NCBI RefSeq assembly: GCF_036391795.1
Contig: NZ_DASVZH010000109.1
Coordinates: 1-11,347, forward strand
Source: Oryzihumus sp036391795
Lineage (GTDB): Bacteria > Actinomycetota > Actinomycetes > Actinomycetales > Dermatophilaceae
Direction of reading: 5' to 3'
DNA length: 11,347 nt
The position numbers and the translations under genes were made by a program. Position 1 is the stretch's first letter. The number at the start of each line of letters is the position of its first letter. The notes beneath the pieces were generated by a model. The model worked only from the letters and a program-made list of their open reading frames with translations, was not told where the DNA came from and made no database searches. Of this stretch, positions 7,091 to 11,347 are shown in pieces.

Positions 7091-7159
7091 GTAACGCCGG
7101 TGATGCTGCAGGGGACTACGGCATCAGAAGGCGCCCCGCCGTTGGGGCGCCGGCGTTAC
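7091..7159 (-). ncRNA. Candidate structured leader RNA, three-way-junction-like
   Basis: An outer perfect ten-base inverted repeat (GTAACGCCGG / CCGGCGTTAC at 7091-7100 and 7150-7159) encloses two further hairpins. One is GCGCCCC/GGGGCGC (7131-7137 with 7144-7150, six-base loop, extendable to eight pairs). The other is TGATGC/GCATCA (7101-7106 with 7121-7126, fourteen-base loop). The two inner stems are separated by only four bases, so the 69-base unit could fold as a compact three-way junction. It ends 57 bases before the ATG of the transglycosylase-like gene. It matches no riboswitch family I recognise. DNA-level operator function of the outer arms is the alternative. Confidence 0.45.
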
Positions 7160-7326
7160 CTGACCGAGATCTGACTCCGTCAACGGTGACAGTCCGGCCA
7201 TGGCCCACCAAATTCGGCGACCCGCGGCCGGTCCCGGTTGAGCACGCAGCGTAGCCCACAAATCGGGCAATGGGGATATTCCGTCGGGGTTGTGGACAAG
7301 CTCCTGCCGAGGTTCGTCACACACAG

Positions 7327-7364
7327 TGACGGCGGGCGTGTGAGCCGACACACGCCCGCCGTCA
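7327..7364 (-). terminator. phoH2 transcription terminator hairpin
   Basis: A perfect 16-base inverted repeat (arms 7327-7342 and 7349-7364, core GGCGGGCGTGTG) with a six-base loop starts 38 bases after the phoH2 stop on the minus strand. No T-run follows, but stem length and position strongly suggest a terminator. Two weaker stems lie just before it (GGGAC/GTCCC and CCCT/AGGG). Confidence 0.82.
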
Positions 7365-7402
7365 GGGGTTCGGGACTGAAGTCCCTGTTCAGGGCGCCGG
7401 TT

Positions 7403-8809
7403 CTAGATCTCCAGGCCCTCGAGCAGGTCCGTCACCAGGGCCGCGATCGGGCTGCGCTCGCTGCGGGTGAGCGTGACGTGTGCGAACAGAGGGTGACCCT
7501 TGAGCGCCTCGATCACGGCCGCGACCCCGTCGTGCCGACCGACCCGGAGGTTGTCGCGCTGGGCCACGTCATGGGTCAGCACCACCTTGGAGTTCTGGCC
7601 GATGCGGGACAGCACGGTGAGCAGCACGTTGCGCTCCAGGCTCTGGGCCTCGTCGACGATGACGAACGCGTCGTGCAGGGAGCGGCCACGGATGTGGGTC
7701 AGCGGGAGCACCTCGAGCATCCCCCGGTCCAGGACCTCCTCGACCACCTCGTGGGAGACCAGCGCACCCAGGGTGTCGAAGACCGCCTGGGCCCAGGGAC
7801 CCATCTTCTCCGACTCGCTGCCCGGCAGGTAGCCCAGCTCCTGCCCGCCCACGGCATACAGAGGGCGGAAGACGACGACCTTGCGGTGCTGACGTCGCTC
7901 CATCACCGCCTCCAGGCCGGCGCACAGCGCCAGGGCGCTCTTGCCGGTGCCGGCGCGGCCGCCGAGGCTGACGATGCCCACGTCGGGGTCCAGCAGCAGG
8001 TCCAGGGCGACCCGCTGCTCGGCGCTGCGGCCGTGCAGGCCGAACGCGTCGCGGTCACCGCGCACCAGCCGCACCGACTTGTCAGCGCCGACCCGGCCCA
8101 GCCCGCTGCCCCGCGGGGACAGGAGCACCAGGCCGGTGTGGCAGGGCAGGTCCCGGGCCGCGTCGTGCTCCACGCGCCCGGCGTCGTAGAGGGCGTCCAT
8201 CTGCTCGACCGTGACGTCGAGCTCGGTCATGCCGGTCCAGCCGGTGTCGACGGCGAGCTCGGCGCGGTACTCCTCGGCGTCGAGGCCGACCGCCGAGGCC
8301 TTGACGCGCATCGGCAGGTCCTTGCTCACCACCGTGACCGCGCAGCCCTCGTTGGCCAGGTTGCGGGCCACCGCGAGGATCCGGGTGTCGTTGTCGCCTA
8401 GGCGGAAGCCCGCCGGCAGCGACTCGGGGTCGGTGTGGTTGAGCTCCACCCGCAGGGTGCCGCCGTGCTCGCCGACCGCGACCGGGGCGTCGAGGCGGCC
8501 CTCGCGCACGCGCAGGTCGTCCAGCAGGCGCAGCGCCTGACGGGCGAAGTAGCCCAGCTCGGGGTGGTGACGCTTGCCCTCGAGCTCGGTGACCACGACG
8601 ACGGGGAGGACGACCTCGTGCTCGGCGAACCGGAGCATGGCCCTGGGGTCGGACAGCAGGACGGAGGTGTCCAGGACGAACGTGCGGTGGGCGGGGTCGT
8701 GCGGGGCGGCCTGGGTGGGCCGGGTTCGCGGCGCGCGCTGCGCCCCGGGTGAGGGGCTCGCGGACACTGCGGCGGTGGGGCTGGTCGACGAACGACGGGT
8801 CGTGGCCAA
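7403..8809 (-). CDS. phoH2: PhoH2-type protein: PIN ribonuclease domain fused to PhoH ATPase
   Basis: PhoH2 proteins couple an RNA-cleaving PIN domain to a PhoH ATP-dependent RNA-unwinding domain in the cytoplasm. With the start chosen here the product has 468 residues. A basic, Ser/Pro-rich lead (1-41) is followed by the PIN domain: RTFVLDTSVLL with the first acidic residue near 47, TELEGKRHHPELGYFARQALRLLDDL, LGDNDTRIL and VVSKDLPMRVKASA. The ATPase half has Walker A GGRAGTGKS (283-291) and Walker B VIVDEAQ (383-389), then QNSKVVLTHDVAQRDN and the late RSERSPIA segment. The TTG at 8809 has GAGGGAG six bases upstream and yields LATTRRSS. An ATG 201 bases upstream, at 9010, has no ribosome-binding site and adds only low-complexity Pro/Arg-rich sequence, so it is probably not used. 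It is separated from the downstream transglycosylase gene by a terminator. Confidence 0.95.
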   Translation of the reverse strand: MATTRRSSTSPTAAVSASPSPGAQRAPRTRPTQAAPHDPAHRTFVLDTSVLLSDPRAMLRFAEHEVVLPVVVVTELEGKRHHPELGYFARQALRLLDDLRVREGRLDAPVAVGEHGGTLRVELNHTDPESLPAGFRLGDNDTRILAVARNLANEGCAVTVVSKDLPMRVKASAVGLDAEEYRAELAVDTGWTGMTELDVTVEQMDALYDAGRVEHDAARDLPCHTGLVLLSPRGSGLGRVGADKSVRLVRGDRDAFGLHGRSAEQRVALDLLLDPDVGIVSLGGRAGTGKSALALCAGLEAVMERRQHRKVVVFRPLYAVGGQELGYLPGSESEKMGPWAQAVFDTLGALVSHEVVEEVLDRGMLEVLPLTHIRGRSLHDAFVIVDEAQSLERNVLLTVLSRIGQNSKVVLTHDVAQRDNLRVGRHDGVAAVIEALKGHPLFAHVTLTRSERSPIAALVTDLLEGLEI

Positions 8810-8815
8810 TTCCGA

Positions 8816-8822
8816 CTCCCTC
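8816..8822 (-). promoter_or_regulatory. Ribosome-binding site that sets the phoH2 start at TTG
   Basis: GAGGGAG on the minus strand lies six bases before TTG at 8809-8807, close to ideal spacing. The competing ATG at 9010 is preceded by GCCGTCGAA, which has no complementarity to 16S rRNA. Confidence 0.7.
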
Positions 8823-8965
8823 GGCACAGCGTTGCCGCTGCGCCTCACTCTCGGACCTGAGACCGGGACCGGGCCCCCCGGTGACGGGTGGGCCGGGTCC
8901 GGCCCTCCGTCCGGAGCCGGATTCGCTCCATGGGTGGACCTCCCGAACGCGCGGCGGGTGCCTGG

Positions 8966-8979
8966 CGTCAGTTCTGACG
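8966..8979. promoter_or_regulatory. Short inverted repeat next to a possible phoH2 -10 element
   Basis: CGTCAG and CTGACG are perfect inverted copies separated by TT. On the minus strand TACCGT at 8983-8978 overlaps its upstream edge, so a bound protein would cover a start site near 8971. Function is inferred only from position and symmetry. Confidence 0.3.
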
Positions 8980-9029
8980 GTACGACGCCCGGGGGCGCGT
9001 GTGACGCCATTTCGACGGCGCGTCGTGAG

Positions 9030-9059
9030 CCGTCACCCGACCGTCACCGACCGTTGACC
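9030..9059. repeat. Three helically phased short repeats
   Basis: CCGTCACC at 9030-9037, CCGTCACC at 9041-9048 and CCGTTGACC at 9051-9059 recur every 10-11 bases, so each copy would face the same side of the helix. They lie just downstream of the prenyltransferase stop and upstream of phoH2. This arrangement is typical of sites for regulators that bind side by side, but no regulator can be named. Confidence 0.55.
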
Positions 9060-9107
9060 GGGCGTTCCGGACATAGCGGACGAGCCTGCCGGCGCGCCGG
9101 GGTGCGC

Positions 9108-9869
9108 TCAGGCGCCGAAGCGACGCTCCCGCTCGGCGTAGGCGCGCAGCGCCCGGAGGAAGTCGACGTGGCGGAAGTCGGGCCAGTAGGCCTCGCAGAA
9201 GTAGAACTCGCTGTGGGCGCTCTGCCACAGCAGGAACCCGCCGAGCCGCTGCTCGCCGGAGGTGCGGATCACCAGGTCGGGGTCGGGCTGGCCCTTGGTG
9301 TAGAGGTGGTCGGCGATGTGCTCGACGTCGAGGACCTCGGCGAGCTCCTCGATCGAGGTGCCCCGGGCGGCGTGCTCCTGCAGCATCGAGCGCACCGCGT
9401 CCGCGATCTCGCGCCGGCCACCGTAGCCGACCGCGACGTTGACCAGCAGCCCGTCGACGTCCCGGGTCGCGTCCGCGGCCTCCTTGAGCTTGTGCGCCGT
9501 CTCGGCGGGCAGCAGGTCGAGCGCGCCGACGGGGTTGAGCCGCCAGCGGCCGGCGGCGGCCAGCCCGGCGACGGCGGTCTCGATGATCCGCAGCAGCGGC
9601 GTCAGCTCGGCGGCGGGACGGTTGAGGTTGTCGGTGGACAGCAGCCAGAGGGTGACGACCTCGACGCCGACCTCCTCGCACCAGCCGAGCAGCGGCGAGA
9701 TGTTGTCCGCGCCGGCCTGGTGGCCCTGGGCGGTGTCGGCGCCGTTGGCCTTGGCCCAGCGGCGGTTGCCGTCGAGCATGACGCCCACGTGGCGTGGGAG
9801 CCGGTCCGCGGGGAGGCGAGCAATGAGGCGGCGCTCGTACGCGCCGTACAACAGGTTCCGCAGACCCAC
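9108..9869 (-). CDS. uppS: cis-prenyltransferase (isoprenyl diphosphate synthase, UppS family; Rv1086-like)
   Basis: Condenses isopentenyl diphosphate in cis onto an allylic diphosphate, feeding polyprenyl phosphate carriers for cell-wall synthesis. The 253-residue product shows LPRHVGVMLDGNRRWAK with catalytic Asp33, LWLLSTDNLNRP, NVAVGYGGRREIADAVR and the signature DLVIRTSGEQRLGGFLLWQ, ending FRHVDFLRALRAYAERERRFG. The opening LLYGAYERRL and these segments resemble, from memory, Mycobacterium tuberculosis Rv1086, a short-chain Z-farnesyl diphosphate synthase, more than the long-chain synthase Rv2361c. So the chain length made may be short, which is an inference. The start is GTG at 9869 with GAGGAGG six bases upstream, an excellent site. 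It diverges from trhA, as Rv1086 does from the hemolysin-like Rv1085c. Confidence 0.94.
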   Translation of the reverse strand: MGLRNLLYGAYERRLIARLPADRLPRHVGVMLDGNRRWAKANGADTAQGHQAGADNISPLLGWCEEVGVEVVTLWLLSTDNLNRPAAELTPLLRIIETAVAGLAAAGRWRLNPVGALDLLPAETAHKLKEAADATRDVDGLLVNVAVGYGGRREIADAVRSMLQEHAARGTSIEELAEVLDVEHIADHLYTKGQPDPDLVIRTSGEQRLGGFLLWQSAHSEFYFCEAYWPDFRHVDFLRALRAYAERERRFGA

Positions 9870-9875
9870 GTCCGT

Positions 9876-9882
9876 CCTCCTC
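9876..9882 (-). promoter_or_regulatory. Strong ribosome-binding site for the GTG start of uppS
   Basis: GAGGAGG on the minus strand lies six bases before the GTG at 9869-9867. It fixes the start and suggests a transcript with a normal leader. Confidence 0.75.
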
Positions 9883-9898
9883 GGTCTGGTGCGCGACC

Positions 9899-9904
9899 AC
9901 CGTA
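9899..9904 (-). promoter_or_regulatory. Candidate -10 element for uppS
   Basis: TACGGT on the minus strand fits TANNNT. Transcription would start near 9892 and give a leader of about 23 bases containing the GAGGAGG site. No clear -35 hexamer was found. Confidence 0.35.
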
Positions 9905-9962
9905 CTCCGCCCGTGTGGGCAGCCCCACAGCCCTCCGCGACCGCCTCACAACCTACGTGCTA

Positions 9963-9986
9963 GTAACTTACGTGACCGTAGGTTAC
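9963..9986. promoter_or_regulatory. Probable repressor operator overlapping the trhA promoter
   Basis: GTAACTTACG and CGTAGGTTAC form a 24-base palindrome around TGAC with one mismatch in ten positions. An additional half-site AACCTACG lies at 9951-9958, and AACCTACG with CGTAGGTT (9977-9984) is itself a perfect eight-base inverted repeat. TAACTT (9964-9969) and TAGGTT (9979-9984), both TANNNT -10 candidates for trhA, lie inside it, so a bound protein would block transcription. TTACG..CGTAA-type symmetry is common for TetR-family operators, but the regulator is not in this window and the assignment is inference. Confidence 0.6.
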
Positions 9987-9996
9987 GGTGACGACC

Positions 9997-10719
9997 ATGA
10001 GCTCCCGCCCGGTCAGCGCCAGCCCATCCTCCTCCGGCGAGACCAGCCCCGGAACCGTCGAGTCCGCGGTCGCCGCCCTCAAGCCCCACCTGCGCGGGTG
10101 GATCCACGCGGGCACGTTCCCCCTGGCCCTGGCGGCGGGGATCGTGCTGGTGTGCCTCGCCCCGACGGGCACCGCCCGGCTGGGCGCCGCGGTGTTCGGC
10201 CTGACCGCCGCGATGCTGTTCGGCACCTCCGCGGTCTACCACCGCGGCAGCTGGTCGCCGCGCGTCGAGGGCGTGCTCAAGCGCCTGGACCACTCCAACA
10301 TCTTCCTCATCATCGCCGGCACCTACACGCCCTTCGCCCTGCTCCTGCTGCCCCCGGAGCAGTCCCGCACGCTGCTGCTCATCGTGTGGAGCGGCGCCGT
10401 CGCCGGCGTGCTGTTCCGGGTGCTGTGGGTCGGCGCGCCGCGCTGGCTCTACACCCCGGTCTACGTCGCCCTGGGCTGGGTCGCGGTGTTCTACTTCGGC
10501 CCGCTGCTCCAGCGCGGCGGGGTCGCCGTCATGACGCTGATCGCCGTGGGTGGCCTGCTCTACACCCTCGGCGCCGTGGTCTACGCCACCAAGCGGCCCA
10601 ACCCCTCACCGCGCTGGTTCGGCTTCCACGAGGTGTTCCACGTGTTCACGGTGGCGGCCTTCGCGGTGCACTACGTCGCCGCCTCGCTGGCCGTCTACTC
10701 CGCCGGCCCGCGCGCCTGA
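9997..10719 (+). CDS. trhA: Hemolysin III / TrhA family seven-helix membrane protein
   Basis: Integral membrane protein of the HlyIII/PAQR-like (CREST) superfamily, whose bacterial members are linked to membrane-fluidity or energy homeostasis. True haemolysin activity is doubtful. The 240-residue product begins with a polar Ser/Pro-rich tail of about 30 residues followed by about seven hydrophobic segments. The family's putative metal-site residues are present: SAVYHR (His near 82), RLDHSNIF (Asp and His near 98-99) and FHEVFHVF with HEVFH near 211-215, then a further His in FAVHY. The ATG at 9997 was chosen because GGTGA lies five bases upstream. The GTG at 9988 would be three codons longer, but it lies at or before the transcription start implied by TAGGTT at 9979-9984. 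The palindrome at 9963-9986 suggests repression. It is divergent from the cis-prenyltransferase and convergent with the VOC gene. Confidence 0.94.
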   Translation: MSSRPVSASPSSSGETSPGTVESAVAALKPHLRGWIHAGTFPLALAAGIVLVCLAPTGTARLGAAVFGLTAAMLFGTSAVYHRGSWSPRVEGVLKRLDHSNIFLIIAGTYTPFALLLLPPEQSRTLLLIVWSGAVAGVLFRVLWVGAPRWLYTPVYVALGWVAVFYFGPLLQRGGVAVMTLIAVGGLLYTLGAVVYATKRPNPSPRWFGFHEVFHVFTVAAFAVHYVAASLAVYSAGPRA

Positions 10720-10723
10720 GCCA

Positions 10724-10740
10724 GCGGCCGGGGCGGCCGC
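10724..10740. terminator. Possible terminator hairpin between trhA and the VOC gene
   Basis: GCGGCC (10724-10729) and GGCCGC (10735-10740) pair around a five-base loop, starting four bases after the trhA stop. The convergent neighbour's stop is 37 bases away, with a weaker GCGCG/CGCGC stem right behind it. There is no T-run, so support comes from location and pairing only. Confidence 0.4.
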
Positions 10741-10777
10741 GGCGGGGGCGGCTGCGGCTGCGCGACCTGGTGCGCGC

Positions 10778-11158
10778 TCAGCTCCGGGCCGTCTGCCACA
10801 GGCCGACGGTGTTGCCCTCGGGGTCGCGGAAGTAGGCGGTCCAGCCCATGTCGCCGACCTGCATCCGCGGGAGGACGGTCGCACCGCCGAGGGCGCCGAT
10901 GGTCTCGAGGGCCTTGTCGATGTCGTCGACGTCGATGACCACGACCGGGTGCGTGAAGTTGCCCCCGCGGCCCATCAGCCCGCCGTCGATGTAGCCCGGC
11001 TCGGTCGGGCCCTGGTCGCCCGTGGGCCCGGTGGCGACCATCGTGTAGTTCATGTCCGGCACCGGCTGGACCTGCCAGCCGAACGCCTCGCGGTAGAACG
11101 CATAGGCGCGCTCGGCGTCATCGAACGGGATCTCGAAGTGCACGACCCGACCGCTCAT
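10778..11158 (-). CDS. VOC (glyoxalase/bleomycin-resistance-like) family protein
   Basis: Small vicinal-oxygen-chelate-fold protein of 126 residues, which is typical for single-chain members with two beta-alpha-beta-beta-beta modules. The first module begins VVHFEIPFDDAERAYAFYREAFGW, the classic opening with candidate metal ligands His7 and Glu9. The second begins FTHPVVVIDVDDIDKALETI and ends TAYFRDPEGNTVGLWQ. The pattern resembles proteins annotated as related to lactoylglutathione lyase, but the substrate cannot be deduced. The ATG at 11158 was chosen because GGAGG lies eight bases upstream. The GTG at 11167 abuts that site and is unlikely. It is convergent with trhA. Confidence 0.92.
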   Translation of the reverse strand: MSGRVVHFEIPFDDAERAYAFYREAFGWQVQPVPDMNYTMVATGPTGDQGPTEPGYIDGGLMGRGGNFTHPVVVIDVDDIDKALETIGALGGATVLPRMQVGDMGWTAYFRDPEGNTVGLWQTARS

Positions 11159-11177
11159 CGCGGTCACCTCCCACGGT

Positions 11178-11192
11178 CCGCGGAGCCCGCGG
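11178..11192. other. Short GC hairpin upstream of the VOC gene
   Basis: Two copies of the self-complementary CCGCGG are separated by AGC and can form a six-pair stem. It lies between the possible stop at 11214 and the VOC ribosome-binding site. It could be a terminator for the upstream gene or chance GC symmetry. Confidence 0.25.
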
Positions 11193-11213
11193 CCGGCCGG
11201 TCGCGGCGCCGGT

Positions 11214-11347
11214 TCAGGCTATGCCCGGACCCCCGGAGGCACCGGGCTCTTGGTCCCGCCCCGTGCCGCCGTCAGCGTCCTCGTCCCGGCGCCGCGCGGA
11301 CCCGCTGTGCGGCGCGCCCGACGCGTCCGCCGCACCGGGTGCGTCCT
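11214..11347 (-). CDS. Possible C-terminal tail of an unrecognised protein, cut by the right edge
   Basis: On the minus strand 44 codons are open from the window edge to a TGA at 11216-11214. They encode a hydrophilic Asp/Arg/Gly-rich tail that includes ARRRDEDADGG and ends GGPGIA. Such tails are common at actinobacterial C-termini and the orientation agrees with the VOC gene 55 bases downstream. A plus-strand frame from an ATG at 11221 is also open with similar third-position GC, so the coding strand is not certain. No function can be given. Confidence 0.3.
   Translation of the reverse strand, partial: DAPGAADASGAPHSGSARRRDEDADGGTGRDQEPGASGGPGIA

Larger units (their letters stand above)
7034..7402 (-). 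other. Non-coding leader and spacer between phoH2 and the transglycosylase-like gene
   Basis: These 369 bases hold no convincing gene on either strand. In transcript order (minus strand) they contain the phoH2 terminator hairpin (7364-7327) and a stretch of lower GC content around 7200-7300 that probably holds the promoter. A TTGACG -35-like hexamer lies at 7183-7178, without a good -10. The nested inverted repeats at 7159-7091 and the GGAGG ribosome-binding site at 7042-7038 follow. I looked for a c-di-AMP (ydaO/yuaA) riboswitch, which often precedes actinobacterial cell-wall hydrolase genes, and did not recognise one. Confidence 0.7.
8810..9107 (-). other. Spacer between the cis-prenyltransferase and phoH2
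   Basis: About 298 bases without a convincing gene if phoH2 starts at the TTG. Near the prenyltransferase end it holds the phased repeats at 9030-9059. Further on is the inverted repeat CGTCAG-TT-CTGACG at 8966-8979, next to TACCGT (minus strand, 8983-8978), which fits TANNNT and could be the phoH2 -10. The same DNA can be read as a 67-codon upstream extension of phoH2, which I consider spurious. Confidence 0.5.

Noticed and set aside
7034..7402. c-di-AMP (ydaO/yuaA) riboswitch before the transglycosylase-like gene
   Set aside because: It was looked for because such genes often carry one in actinobacteria; I could not recognise its conserved segments in this leader.
7238..8401. Plus-strand frame opposite phoH2 and its terminator
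   Set aside because: It reads through the terminator hairpin and mirrors conserved PhoH2 codons; no recognisable protein.
8574..10835. Plus-strand frame of about 750 codons
   Set aside because: It crosses phoH2, uppS and trhA in wrong frames and through intergenic regulatory DNA.
11221..11347. Plus-strand frame from an ATG at 11221 to the right edge
   Set aside because: It has no ribosome-binding site and a Pro/Ser/Arg-rich composition. The minus-strand tail is slightly more protein-like, though neither can be proven.

Overview
The window is very GC-rich with strong GC bias at third codon positions. Its genes (glmS-acpS-nnr, coaA, fumC, phoH2, an Rv1086-like cis-prenyltransferase and a hemolysin III gene) are typical of Actinomycetota. 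Protein style and gene order suggest a Micrococcales lineage, perhaps Intrasporangiaceae-like, but this is inferred from memory of the families and not from a search. No insertion sequence, phage gene, CRISPR array, tRNA or rRNA was seen. This reads as chromosomal housekeeping DNA.

Layout: (1) 1-3609, minus strand: glmS, acpS and the start of nnr (cut by the left edge), closely packed and probably one transcript. They serve amino-sugar supply for the cell wall, acyl-carrier-protein activation and repair of damaged NAD(P)H. (2) 3610-6131, plus strand: coaA (pantothenate kinase) diverges from glmS across a 58-base spacer, followed by fumC (class II fumarase). AcpS consumes the coenzyme A whose synthesis CoaA starts, so the divergent pair is linked by metabolism. 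(3) 6132-6292: convergent end with a strong hairpin. (4) 6293-9869, minus strand: an Rv1086-like cis-prenyltransferase, phoH2 (PIN nuclease fused to a PhoH ATPase) and a secreted lytic-transglycosylase-like protein. A 16-bp terminator hairpin and a 369-base leader lie between phoH2 and the transglycosylase gene. (5) 9870-9996: divergent regulatory spacer with a 24-base palindrome. (6) 9997-10719, plus strand: hemolysin III/TrhA-type seven-helix membrane protein. (7) 10778-11347, minus strand: a small VOC (glyoxalase-like) protein and, less certainly, the tail of another gene.

Most long open frames on the opposite strands are GC-driven shadows. Two start codons needed correction: phoH2 most likely starts at a TTG with a strong ribosome-binding site, not at the distant ATG 67 codons upstream, and nnr starts at a GTG directly behind the acpS stop.

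I see no clearly new multi-gene system. The most interesting unexplained structures are non-coding: a compact three-way-junction-like inverted-repeat set at 7091-7159 in the leader of the transglycosylase gene, a palindromic probable operator before trhA, and helically phased repeats upstream of phoH2.
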